A DNA stretch of 64,000 nucleotides from Liolophura sinensis (Eukaryota; Mollusca; Polyplacophora; Chitonida; Chitonidae), in contig NC_088295.1 in assembly GCF_032854445.1 (NCBI RefSeq), forward strand, positions 60,863,249 to 60,927,248, in the 5' to 3' direction. Shown here one piece after another: positions 37,096 through 48,399 of this stretch. How positions within the stretch are numbered: position 1 is the stretch's first letter; each line of letters opens with the position of its first letter. The notes beneath the pieces were generated by a model. That model ran no database searches, was not told the DNA's origin, and saw nothing but the letters and a program-made list of their open reading frames with translations. The position numbers and the translations under genes are program-made.

Positions 37096-37675
37096 ACTCT
37101 TGACTAACGGTTTTAGCCATCAGGATAATAGCAGGGCCAAAGTCTTTAGCAGAACAGAAATGATTATAATTATGTCGACAACTTACTAAACAGCCCGAAA
37201 CTTATTTGGTGTCGCCATGTACTTACATGTATTTAATTCAAAATATTGAACCGTGCTGAACATTTGAAAGAAAGTGGATAAACCAGAGTTTGTAATATGT
37301 CATAGTGAAGCCTTGTTTCAAGTTCCAATTTAACCGTTATAAAAAAAAATCCCCGGGTAACTATTTTCAGGACGGAATGACGAACGGAGTCTCCGCGTGA
37401 GAAGTTACTAAAAGTTTAGCGTCGTGGAAAATGTATAGAAAAGCAGACAAATAGACCTATTGAATCCTTTAAAGACAATAAAATCTTATTACAAATCCAA
37501 AAACGCTTGATCACTAACCAACGACAGTATGGTGAGGAAGCGTAGCCAGACAAACTGGGATCTATAGCCTTCTCTTTCCGATTTATTGAACAACGTCACT
37601 TCCGTTTAGTCGATAGCAGGTCAGGCTATTTACAGCTGCGCGACGATAAATTTATCGCTATATGGCTGTATGGCC

Positions 37676-37703
37676 CTCGACTTCAACCAACCAACCAGCC
37701 GTT
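37676..37703 (+). repeat. 28-bp direct repeat, copy 2
   Basis: Identical to 36912-36939 and 764 bp downstream of it. Confidence 0.85.
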
Positions 37704-38148
37704 ATTGAGAATTAAGCGTTCGATTTCACATCACAGTCTCCCCTCCACCTCGTAGATATTTAAAATTATCAGACTTGTCTGAAGCATCGAGCGTCGAGCC
37801 GCAAATTTGTATGGGACTTTCCACAATATAGGTGATCAAGGAGAATTTTGTGGAAGGAAGAAAATTAGTGCTGAAGACACTAAAGCCACAAAACAGACTC
37901 TCACATTATTGATGTTGTTAATAGTTGAGGCCTAAAATTTAAAAATCCTAATAAATCGCTTAAAAAAGCTGGCAAATCAGCTTTATATATATTTTTTATA
38001 TAGAACACACACACACATATGTCTATTTCTAACTATATATGTAGAAATATTTTTTTTCTTCCTCGGTCAATATTCTATATGCATCTAAATTCTAAATGCA
38101 GCTATAAATTGTGTTTCTGAATAATTGAACAGTATGTACTATTAGATA

Positions 38149-38325
38149 TCTTTATTTATTTATTTGATTGGTGTTTAACGCTATACTCAAGAATATTTCA
38201 CCTATACGACGACCATCCCACATACGACCGAGGATGAAGTCAGCTGGACTTTTAAGTCACGGTAACCGCATTGATGAGATGCTTTTTAGTCATTGTGCTG
38301 ATCTAGCGCGTTAATCACAAGGTGG
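38149..38325 (-). mobile_element. SINE-A copy with internal deletion
   Basis: Reversed tail and ctatactcaagaatatttca, cctatacgacg, then a jump to gaccatcccacatacgaccg (most of the central domain is deleted), and on to aaccgcattgatgagatgct and tctagcgcgtta near the head. Confidence 0.9.
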
Positions 38326-38929
38326 TGTTCAATCACAAAAAAAAAAACGATTCTACTGTTTAATGACTTCTTTGTGAAGATGATACCAAATATGAAATAA
38401 CTGCGATTTATTACATAGACGCCTCAACTACACTGTATTTCTTTTAGAAATTTGTGAATTGTCACTCATTTAATTTTTTGGCTTTGACTAGTCACTAATT
38501 CATTACGTGTTGCGGCGGCTACAATGTACACATTTTCGCTTTACTGACTCTTGTGATAAATAAAATGATTATCATCATACTGTGGGTTTAAAAAACTAGC
38601 CGAATTGCAATAAACCAGAACTGTTCGCTTCGTCTTAGCATTACTGATTTAATGGCTCTGACTGTTTGTTTAATTATTCATCACTTTCGTTTCTATGCAG
38701 GCACCATTGCATACAGAGATTGAAATTGGGGATACACAAGGGTATGGAAGTCGACATTATCGAAAGAACTGTTCACGTTTATTTTCCCATCATTTGCAGA
38801 TAACTCACCTGCCGACCAAGGACGAAAACAAATTAGATTTCTTCATCTCCACCCTACTTAACTGTTCTCAGTAAAAACGGTCCAATCCCGAGAGAAAAAA
38901 CCGACAATGGTGTCTTGCTTATGGGTATC

Positions 38930-39110
38930 TTGGCCGCTGGTGGCTAACGCTGTCAGCACATTACCGGTTGGGAATTGGATTCACCCAATGCAGCATTTGA
39001 ATAATAATGTTGCCAGATTGTACAGGGAATTTGATAAACAACCCATCGAACCTTAATTTAAATTTGTTTAATCTGACCTGGAATGGGTGAAAGCCTTATC
39101 AGAAAAAACT
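38930..39110. repeat. Second duplicated non-coding block, copy 1
   Basis: Ordered matches with 43150-43325: cattaccggttgggaattgg versus aattaccggtcgggaatgga; agggaatttgataaacaacc versus tgggaatttgataaacgagc; catcgaacctt versus catccgacctg; gtgaaagccttatcag versus cataaagcctttatcg. The sequence is not low-complexity and not obviously coding. Confidence 0.6.
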
Positions 39111-39352
39111 GTAATGGAATATTAGTTGGGATTCTGAAATATAAAAACATCAAAAATAATACTGAATCAAATATGTTCCTCACAGCGATACCGGAATATC
39201 AATTAGCGGTAACAATCAAGCGTATGTTTAAATCTTTATTGAGTATGACGTTAAACAAGGACCAAAACACCAAAAAAATTCAATTTTGGTGAAGTAAAGA
39301 GTGCATTAGTTGGATATACAATGTTGCCTATACCCAGCTAAACATAGCTAAA

Positions 39353-39532
39353 ATTTATTTATGTATTTGATTGCTGTTTTACGCCGTACTCAAGAATATT
39401 TCACTTATACGACGGCGACCAGCATGGACCATCCCGGTGGACTATCCGCAGGTTGCTGACAGACCTTCCCATGTACGGCCGGAGATGAAACCAGCATGAG
39501 CTGGTTTCGAACTCACAGCGAGTCCTGGGTAC
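39353..39532 (-). mobile_element. SINE-A copy with small deletion
   Basis: Reversed tail, gttttacgccgtactcaaga, tacgacggcgaccagcat, then a deletion of the ggtgggaggaaacc segment, then cccatgtacggccggagatg and ttcgaactcacagcga. Confidence 0.93.
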
Positions 39533-40032
39533 ACATATTTGCATTTGGTGGACTAGCCTTGAATCGTATTTTTATTCAGTTTCCAGAATATGCTAAATAA
39601 TTGTTTATGATCTTGTTGTTACCATCACAGTGATTACGCTACGGATCGTTTGGGAAAATGGAAAGGTACGTAAGGAAAGGCTACGTAAGGAAAGAATATA
39701 CTTATATGTTATCTCTGATTATCCGGAAAAGCGGTTACGATCTTACATTTTCACTGACACAAACAGACTTCGTCGGGAAACGGGCAAAGCAAAACTCGGA
39801 AGTCATGCATTGGACTAGCTCACATTTTTACTGGTTTGAATGAGTTACAGTTACGTCAATGATCTATTCACTAATATATTCCGTGTATACCACACGCCTG
39901 GTATATCGTCACCAGATCTGCATTAGCAGATACGCAAACTGAAGATACATCGTGCCATGTTTACACCTAGCGTGTAGACAAAGGCTAAAGTGTCTTAAAA
40001 CGCTCTAAACCAGACTACATGTACCAGCCGAT

Positions 40033-40220
40033 CAATATTTTACATATACGACTGTGGCCATTATTACGGTGGGAGGAAACAGGGCAGATCCCGGCGGAAA
40101 TCTACGACCATACGCATGTTGCTGACAGACCTTCCGGCATACGGCCGAAGAAGAATATAGCATTAGCTAGACTTGACCTCACAGGTACCGCATTGGTGCG
40201 AGGCTTCTGGGCCATTGTTG
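40033..40220 (-). mobile_element. SINE-A copy lacking the tail
   Basis: Starts inside the core (caatattttacatatacgac), then ggtgggaggaaacagggcag, ttccggcatacggccgaaga and gcattggtgcgaggcttctg. The (AAAT)n tail and gtactcaaga segment are missing. Confidence 0.88.
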
Positions 40221-40908
40221 GGAAATCCCGTCTTTAATCATTGTATTTTACTTTTTAAAATTTTTCGTTTGTCAGTGTCTGACCTACATTTTCCGTAATT
40301 AGGTCGAGCGCTTGAGGCTTCGGTGTTTATGAGTTTGTACCATTGTAAATAGACTGTACATTCTGGAAGTATGCATCGGTATTGTAAACATGTTTAAAAT
40401 CAAACAATCCACAAGGAGTTATTTACTCAAGTTCACTTGAGAACAATTGTATTTACTGCCATCCAGTTTGAAGGATTTCACCTAGTTTTTAGATACCGGC
40501 TTTCACGCAGTTTGTGAGGTTGTGTTTCGCCGCTTGCTATTTTTTGAGATGCTATTTTGGAGACTGTATCGCTCATTGTCTCTTTGTGCGATTACGTATA
40601 TTTCATCCCAGTTTACCCTGTAAGTGACTTTGTGTATATTTCCAAGGAGTGAAACATACATCGCCAGCTCGGCGTCACGGACGCTATTGTCGACCCGTCC
40701 GCTCTGAGAAGTTACACATTCACAGGCACTTGGGGAATAAATTATCGTCAGCGTGTTGTGCCTGGATTCTATATTTACATGGACTGACTCTCTTTCGGAA
40801 TCCGGAATATTTCATCTGATTTCTTGTGTAAGGCCTATCGCTGATCTGAGAGTAAAACAAGCCAGTTGTTTCTCACATATACTCTACCATAGTGCTACCC
40901 TTACACAA

Positions 40909-40933
40909 TGCTAACCCCCTCGGCCACGGAGGC
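40909..40933 (-). mobile_element. SINE tRNA-like head fragment
   Basis: The minus strand reads ggcctccgtggccgaggggg ttagc, the 5' head of SINE-A or a close relative. The central domain does not follow, so this is a 3'-truncated fragment. Confidence 0.6.
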
Positions 40934-41044
40934 CTTGTTAAATGGCCACACCTTTGACAACAGGACAAGCCATACATCATGTACATAACCTTCATTTGAG
41001 CTGCCCTCGCTTGGCGTTCAGCAACGACTGGTTGACCCGTATCA

Positions 41045-41240
41045 GTATAATGGCTTGGGCGAGGCGGCTTTCTTGCCTTCGGTAAGTCGTCTCAGTGAAG
41101 CAGTACTAGATAAAAGAGTGGTGGAAATCAGTCCTGTGACAGGGAGGCACATTACATACACCCTAAGGATTCCTGTGTCGTCATTCACTGAAAAATTGTT
41201 GAGTACGACGTTACACCCCAAGCACTCACTCAATCATTTG
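41045..41240 (+). mobile_element. SINE-B copy, (CACT)-type tail
   Basis: Contains aatcagtcctgtgacaggga, ggcacattacatacacccta, aggattcctgtgtcgtcatt, cactgaaaaattgttgagta and cgacgttacaccccaagcac, ending tcactcaatc. It is the longer of two SINE-B copies in the window. Confidence 0.7.
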
Positions 41241-41244
41241 AGCT

Positions 41245-42430
41245 GATATATTCTGCTGTGCATTAAGCCCTTCTTTAAAAATCAAAGGCAAAAGCATTTC
41301 AGCCAGTGTGACAGACTACCTACACATCGCAAACTTTTCATCGTACTCTTTCCATTAAACCAAAGACTGCAGTCGCAAAAATACATATCAGAGCGGTGCA
41401 AACATTCTCTCTTCAGGTTCGCTTTCTGGAATTCACCTGTATTTGCTGGGATGTGTCATTCGTATATCCCAGAACAGACTTGGTCAAGGACATAAATATT
41501 CTTCACCATCCTTTATAACACGTCGGAGAAAATGAGTGCCAGACTGGAAAATGCCCACAGGGGGACGTAACCACCGTAATTTGGTGTTAACGTCTGGCTC
41601 AATCCGACCCACGAGGGGTTGCAGGTTCAGACTGCTCATTAATTATTGCCGAGGTTATGTCGAAGAAAAGTCCCTTACCGTGGTCAAATCGTCGCGATCA
41701 ATGCTGTTTATACGTATGGTGTGACCGATTTAAAGGTCATAATATTTATTAGGGTACGTTTGTACTCGTGTTCACCTGATAGTTTCATATTATTGACCAA
41801 GAAGACTTGTGTCTTTCCATCATTATTGAAAACTGTTGACTGCTTCTCTTGGCCTGATTACATGATTTTATTTTTAATATATTCTCTTAACTCTGTAGTG
41901 GTTTGTGTTAAACGTCGATTAGGTAAGTGACCTTGCATTTATCGACCCGGAACGTCCATTTAGGTTGACAGTTTGCCTACAAATGTCTGTTCCGGCACAT
42001 AGCCTCATTTATGGATGATCGGATCTGCATAAGTTTGGGGGTTTTATCCAAAGTACCAATTGAGTTAGAGGATCGGCGAATGAATGTAGATGTAGGTAGC
42101 GCACATAAACGTTCTAGCGCAATATCCACTAACATATAAGCAATAAAGTTCAAACTGACGGTTTGAAAGACAGATTTTTCATCTACGTAAAAGTAAAATA
42201 CGCATGTTTCAACAAAGAAAAATAACATCCCGCAACTCGCTTGTGTGACATTTAGAAGTTGATATGATTTAGAAGTTGGTATGAGAGCACAGTAAAGCTA
42301 CAATCAGGCTATAATAAATAACAGGAACAAACATCTGTGCCTCGTTCAGAAAGGAATGCTGTCCTCTGTCTGTACGTGGACAACAATATGATTGGAAGAA
42401 TGCAAGACATTGTACAATACTGAAAACAAT
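41245..42430. other. Non-coding stretch, no confident gene
   Basis: Short ORFs only. Near 41590-41635 the string gaggggttgcaggttcagac has B-box flavour and may be another tRNA-derived remnant. Confidence 0.35.
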
Positions 42431-42435
42431 ATGAA

Positions 42436-42515
42436 TCTGTGTTCTGCCCCGTTTCTTCCCACAATAATACTCTACTTGAGTACGGCGTAAAACACCAATC
42501 AAACAAATAAAAACA
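42436..42515 (+). mobile_element. SINE-A 3' fragment with deletion
   Basis: ctgccccgtttcttcccaca and ataatact are joined directly to cttgagtacggcgtaaaaca and ccaatcaaacaaataaa. The cgtcgtataagtgaaat segment is deleted. Confidence 0.9.
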
Positions 42516-43149
42516 TAAATATAAATCTATGGTACACTTAGGAGTTTTGTTGAATGTAGTTTAAAATAGTAGTCAGATGATTCGGAGGCTGCACCAACAT
42601 ATAAGCAAACAATGGGAGACTCGAGAACGAGCTACACAGAAGGTCCAAATGACAGTACAACGCATCGTTTTCTTCTGTAACGTTGTGTTCTTCTGTAAAG
42701 TGCGTGTGCTTCAATATAATCACACATGCACCGATAAATGTGAGTTCACAGCTTTGAACCGTTTTGATACAGGGTGGAGAGAGTTTTACTCCTCATGGGT
42801 TTAAAATGCCTTTATAATAGCTCTTCCAAACTTTTCGGTAGAATCAAATATATAATTCAGTGTGTGAGTTAGTTTAACCCACATGTATGAAGAATTGTTT
42901 CCGTGTATTGTCCAACAATTTTTAAATGGGAGTTGTGTTATATTTTTCAAATAGGAAAAATTGTCCATATACCAGATGGTGGTCATAATGTGCCCCATTA
43001 CTTCCACAGCAAAAATGGTTCCAGTGGAGCAACATACCGCAGTGAATAATCCATGCGTTCATTTAATCATTCCTGTTAAAATGTCTCACAAAGTCAAACT
43101 CAGAAAGCAGTGAGTTGTGTGCGGTTCTTCTGGTTGTATTCATCGCTTT

Positions 43150-43325
43150 TAACAAACGCCGTTAGCGAATTACCGGTCGGGAATGGATTTTCTCAACACG
43201 TCTTTTAAACAATAATTCAACACCATTGTGCTGGGAATTTGATAAACGAGCCATCCGACCTGAAGACTGGCCGGCTTAATCAGAGCAGGGATTGAACCAT
43301 AAAGCCTTTATCGGGAGTTTATTCA
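43150..43325. repeat. Second duplicated non-coding block, copy 2
   Basis: Partner of 38930-39110 in the same orientation, about 4.2 kb away. In both copies the similarity ends shortly after the aaagcctttatc/aaagccttatca string. Confidence 0.6.
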
Positions 43326-43731
43326 TTCACGAGGTAAACTGCTCCGGGATGTAAGGTGTGCAAAGAAGAGTCTGTGAGATGTTTTCAGGTTTGGGAAAAG
43401 TACTTCTCGCCTGAAATCACAGGTTTACGACCTGCATTAAAACGTGTATTTTTGTCACCTGGTTTATAATGACAATGCCATGGAACAAGAAAATTCTGTA
43501 ATAATATGTCATTTTACCATGGCTTGTCTTTATCCATTTGAATTTTACTTAAGGCCATACGCAACACTTTTTAACTAGTCATTGTTTGTTTTTTGGAGTG
43601 GATCAATATGTAATGCCCCGAGTAAACTACTGTCACTCACGAATACGTGTGTTGTACGAATTGCATGCAGTATCAGTGGAACACATGCAAGAAGAAGACG
43701 GTGCAAACGATATAGTAAAAGACTTACAGCG

Positions 43732-43850
43732 TAATGAGTAAAACAAGAAAAGCGATAGTGTTTAACGTTTCATGTAAAAGCTTAAATAGTACAAACTTAT
43801 ACCCTCCCAATGACAATGACCTTAGCAGAATTAGGTAAATGAAAATGTAG
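43732..43850 (+). repeat. Rep-D dispersed repeat, copy 4 (partial)
   Basis: Family landmarks tttcatgtaaaagcttaaat, agtacaaacttataccctcc and gaccttagcagaattaggta. The front half is weak. Confidence 0.65.
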
Positions 43851-43954
43851 TGATGTTCACTGATGCTGTAACAGTGTTACAGTCGTCATCGATCGTTTAT
43901 CCTCACCAAGGATTTACAAAGTCTGACACCGGATGAATCTATAGAAACCTTATG

Positions 43955-44035
43955 TCCATTGCTGGGATTGAACCCACTCTTCGTATATGCCTGGTTTGTA
44001 GTCCTACACCCTAACTGGGCATATTCCCCTCCAGC
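43955..44035 (-). repeat. tRNA-like sequence (Pol III boxes)
   Basis: The minus strand reads gcccagttagggtgtaggac ... gagtgggttcaatcccagca. GGTTCAATCCC is a perfect B box and its flanks form a T stem and loop (TGGG-TTCAATC-CCA). A clean acceptor stem and anticodon arm are not visible, so a SINE head or tRNA pseudogene is more likely than a working tRNA. It abuts the fold-back at 44036. Confidence 0.45.
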
Positions 44036-44224
44036 CCGGTTTGCAATATTATACACAACATATCCCACTTAGTCCAGTGAATGTAGTATAGATATTTAGT
44101 ATGGTTAGTTTGACAAGGGCATATTCCCCTCCCCAAGGCTTGCTTGTCAAACTAACCATACTAAATATCTATACTACACTCACTGGACTAAGTAGGATGT
44201 ATTGTGTATAATATTGCAAACTGG
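44036..44224. repeat. 82-bp inverted repeat with 25-nt loop
   Basis: Left arm 44036-44117 and right arm 44143-44224 are reverse complements with only a few mismatches and one short slip (cacaacatatcccact versus cacaatacatcctact). The loop is 44118-44142. The 16-bp string gggcatattcccctcc occurs just outside the left arm (44017-44032) and again at the arm-loop junction (44117-44132). No transposase or terminal-repeat family is recognised. A fold-back made by template switching or a small hairpin MITE would both fit. Confidence 0.92.
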
Positions 44225-44229
44225 AAAGT

Positions 44230-45650
44230 CAAAATACAAGGGACTGTTTAACCAGTTGGTGTTATGGCTGGAGAATCGGACAGTACCACTGATTGATCGA
44301 CGTATTCGTCCAAGCCATACTTGTTTAAATTTTCTGAGCTGTTTCCGACCCAGGGAGTCATTTTATGAGATTTTAGAATTCACAGAACTGAATAGCTATG
44401 TTGCCAATTAAAGTAGCGCTCTTTGTTGTTTATGTGAAGTTTCTTCGAAACGCGTTCATTAAATGAGTAAAAGCTGTGTCAGGGGCAAGCGATACTTCAT
44501 GGAATGACCAAGAGAACGTATCATTATATATTCTCCACTGAAGTCGTTAGAGGAAAACACAGCATTGCTCATGGTCATATATTCTGGCAAACTCAACAAC
44601 CAAAACCCATTAAGCCATTTTATTCCGGCGAAGAAATGCCCTACGTTCAATACCGGTCTCTCGGAAAACCCCGTAAGGGTTTGCCATTACCGTGATTAGA
44701 TACACGAAAAAAGCCAGTCTTTGCTTGAGGACCATGACATTTTCTACATTTCACTTTCTCCTAGGAGAGGCAAAATCACCTAGAACTGAGGTGTTTAAGA
44801 AATAGGTTGGCCAGCGAAACACAAGATGTGTCTGCGTAAAAACAAATCAATATTTTAACAACAATAGAATGTTGGGCTGGTTTTTACGCTGAAATGGAAA
44901 GAAATGCGCACATCAATTTAATGCAAACAACCGTGTTGTGACATTCTGCAGAGATGTTTTGATGGAAACCAAGAATTGACTGCATCGTCAAGTATAGGGT
45001 GTTTGATAAAGCTTATAAGAGCAGTAGCTATGGGCTCAAGCATGAAGGCAGCGCGCTTTGCGCTGAGCCTCTGATGATGTGCAAATGTCAATATTTCTTG
45101 GCAAACGTTAAACATGATATGTTAAAATGTTTTCTCTTAAAGTCAGGACAACCTGCGTAATGATGTTTGAAACACAATTTCACTATTAGACAATACATGC
45201 CTTCAAACCGGATGTCACTTTCTGAAAACTGTTATACTTTACCCGTATTACACACCTTCTACTGAAGTAAACGGAAACGGGATAAAAGGGAAACAGTTAA
45301 CTGCATTTGTTGATATGATTACAATAATTGGACTAGAACTGAAAAAGATTGCCATAAATTGCTATTTGTATGAATAGTCATACAATAGCGAATAGATGCG
45401 CAACTGAGAGGCCTCAGGCGCAATTTAAGCATGCTTTATTAGTACGGACTACTTTTGTTTTAAATTACATTTGAAAGTTCATAACCTATCCTGTTCATCT
45501 TATTGGATTAATAGCAATGTACTTTATCATAAAAAGTTCTATCGGTCGATGTGTGCTAAAATCTCAAAAACTTTGTAAATTATTTATGACTCCTGAAATT
45601 ATTAATTAGTGCTATTTCGATAGGTGAATTGATACCTGAGACTTGGATGT
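44230..45650. other. Non-coding stretch, no confident gene
   Basis: Short ORFs on both strands (44202-44411 plus, 44459-44650 minus) without motifs. No repeat copies recognised. Confidence 0.4.
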
Positions 45651-45656
45651 GGCATG

Positions 45657-45735
45657 TTTATTGTTTCACTGATTGGGTTTTAACGCCTTACTCACGAAAG
45701 AAAAAGGCGGTTATCTTTATGCCTGGAGAAAGCCA
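45657..45735 (-). mobile_element. SINE-A 3' relic, heavily decayed
   Basis: Only tttattgtttcactgattgg, gttttaacgccttactcacg and a possible gcctggagaaagcc remain. Confidence 0.55.
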
Positions 45736-46739
45736 GCGCTATAACAAAAGTCCTTAAGTTCACCTTGTCATTGCCTTTATGTTTTTTATACACTCAGGTT
45801 ATGTATAGTGAGGTAACATCTCCTATGTTTGGTCTCTGTGCATAATTGTCATAATTTGAATAATTCTAGGCCCGTGACAATTAATAAATATCACTTAATA
45901 TCATTGTTTTCTTTCTAATGCTAATTACATTTAAGACATGTGGTAGTGTTAGTATAAGTTGCTATTATATAAGCCTTAACATGAACAGTTAGAATAAAAC
46001 TAGGAGAGACACTAACACTAGGCCGGAAGTCATCTGTTACTCACATTCCAACTATCACACTCGTGTAACTGATCCGGTTTTACTCACTAACCTGTAGTCT
46101 TTCATATCGATGAGTCCAGTTGATTTTAAGGACATTTGCATCCATCTTTAACTCATAGCTTTATTAAGATCAGAAGAACTAATCTTAAAAGAACTGATAT
46201 GGCGAACATATTATAGTTGACTTTATGAGCTATATTCAAATATTATGAAATATTATGATGAGCATTTCTGTATTCATCATGTAACTCTTTTGTTATGCAA
46301 ACTAACAAGCACTTAAGCCTACAACGCAAATGACTCCTGCATTTCAAAAAGATTTTATACCGTTATTCAGTACAGTTGGCATAAATTATTTCAATCTTTA
46401 CTTTTATATCACTGTTCTTCAAAACGAGATGTTTGTCCTCTGGCTGGCGGAATTAGACACAGCTATAAAGCAGATCATCACAGTTTCATATATACTTCCA
46501 GGAAAATGTACGAAATCTGGATTATAACATTTTAAAAACCTTAACGTGAAGGTGTTTAATGGAATATCCTTGACCCAAGTATTTGTTATAATAATTTTTG
46601 ACGTTGATTGAAATTTGTACAGAATACGCGCAATCTAACAAAATTGAAATGCTAAATATATATATATACAAACCATATGCAGGGCCCCTCGGTATCTTAC
46701 TATTCAAGTGAAAGGATTAGAACAATGTTAACTTTGAAA

Positions 46740-47020
46740 CTACCTCTCTGTGATAGGCTCTCAGAGCCGAGGAATCATTTGTGATTTGTTGTACCAGTAC
46801 ATATCTACTTAAGATGTGCCATCTGGATAAATCCAGTGAGGTGCATGCTACATAGAGATTGTTTAAATCCAGCAGATTATCATTATGCGGTTTCCTGACT
46901 GGAGAAAGATCCAGCTTTATGCAGATTAGTCTTTCAGAATTTCTGCGAATTGCCGAATTCACAGTTTCACAGATCTGCCAAAAGGGCGGCATAATTTGTA
47001 CCCGCGAAAATACCAAAAAC
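46740..47020 (-). pseudogene. Second Penelope-like RT relic
   Basis: The minus strand gives GIFAGTNYAALLADL (47014-46970), matching the Penelope-like RT motif GIPMGTNCAPLLADL. About 100 bp further on, in another frame, it gives HNDNLLDLNNL (near 46886-46855), which fits the catalytic YIDDxLSLNN box with the catalytic residues changed. Stops and frame changes separate the two. The family assignment rests on these two motifs and their correct order and spacing; the element cannot be active. A SINE-A fragment follows at 47151. Confidence 0.65.
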
Positions 47021-47150
47021 GATTACTGTTGGTAAATGTTTTTCCCGTATATTCACACATATGTACAAAGAAGTCAATGATGACAAATTCATGCAACTCA
47101 GAGAGCAAGGAGGTATCAAGAATGGTATCCCCTGTAAAGTATATACCACA

Positions 47151-47282
47151 AACCTACAAATGGTCGTGGGTTTCTACCGAGTTCAGTCTTGTTTCTCCTG
47201 TCATAATGCTGACCACCGTCGTATAGGTGAACATATTATTGAGTACGGCGTAAAATTCCAGTCAAATTAATAAATAAATAAT
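47151..47282 (+). mobile_element. SINE-A copy, 5'-truncated
   Basis: atggtcgtgggtttctaccg, cataatgctgaccaccgtcg, tataggtgaacatattattg, agtacggcgtaaaattccag, then an (AAAT)n tail. Confidence 0.92.
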
Positions 47283-47284
47283 AC

Positions 47285-48165
47285 CTGCAAGTAGAGGAAA
47301 TGGAAGAAAGTCTTACCCTACTGAGTAAAAGAATGTTCTATTTATTTGCTTTCATCATCCGAATTCACTGATGATATCATCAAATTTGTACAACTGCTAC
47401 AGTTTCACACCAGTGGTCTTGTCGGAGTGGACAACTAGGCCAAAGGCATTAGTTCTGATTGAGTTGAGCGGTAAGCGAAGCGTAGATCATCGGCGTGTTA
47501 TTGTTAGTAGGTGGTTATCAGACACCGGCAGATCCTATTCTAATTTTCAACAACCCACTGAATGACAGCCATGAATACATGTATACCGTTATTTCCATCT
47601 AAAAACAGTCATCTCCTTAATGTACGTTCAACTCAGAAATGCCGCAGGGCCTCCTATATGGTAGGATTTAGGTTCTAAGCCTAGAACATTTCAAGTGAAA
47701 GCTTTCCAATCATTGTGACTGGAGCAACCGACGTGCACAATGGTCAAGCCACAGCGGGAAGACCTGCACAAATAATGACATCTTCGTGAGCAGGTTAACT
47801 GCCCCTAATATCCTACGCTGTCAATTACACGGACCTCTCCTAATGCACTTTTCCTGCAAGATTAGAGCTACATTATTGACCCGGTAATAATCCAAAGTCG
47901 GGGTAAAATCCCCGGATTCATGACTAGTTCATACAGAGGTATAGTCTGAGTACTATGCTTGATTGGACCGTAAAACGAAACGCAGTGAATGAGTTTATAT
48001 TACTAAAAACAGAATTAGTCAGTTTTCACTACATTTCCAGCTTTACATTTTGACTCGTTTCAAAATGACCCACCCCTATTTCTGGTTTGTTTTTTAATGT
48101 TGTCTTTTACTTTAGTTTCATCTAGAATACAACATTTTTTTCTGGTTATAACGCGATCGTAACAC
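47285..48165. other. Non-coding; 47690-47960 of higher complexity
   Basis: 47690-47960 has even composition with strings such as ctgtcaattacacggacctc and attattgacccggtaataat (partly palindromic). It could be a regulatory element. No ORF or repeat match supports a specific call. Confidence 0.25.
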
Positions 48166-48167
48166 CA

Positions 48168-48394
48168 AATGGCCGCATATAGTACTCAAGAATATTTCAG
48201 TTATACGATTGTGACCAGCAGTGTGATGGAAGGAAACAGGCATAGCCCGGGAAAGAGCCAGGACCATCCGCAAACCTTGTCATGTACGGCCGGAGAGGAA
48301 GCCAACATGAGCTGGACATCAACGCATTGGTGGGAAGCTCCTGGGCAATTGCGCCGCACTGGTGTACTAACCGCTTCGGCCACCGAGCCACCCC
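48168..48394 (-). mobile_element. SINE-A, nearly full length without tail
   Basis: Starts at atagtactcaagaatatttc, continues through catgtacggccggagaggaa, gccaacatgagctggacatc, gcattggtgggaagctcctg and ggcaattgcgccgcactggt, and ends with the tRNA-like head gtgtactaaccgcttcggcc accgagcc. Confidence 0.93.
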
Positions 48395-48399
48395 ATACA

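Noticed and set aside
43955-44035. Functional tRNA gene on the minus strand
   Set aside because: The B box and T arm are good, but the acceptor and anticodon stems do not form cleanly. A tRNA-derived repeat is more likely.
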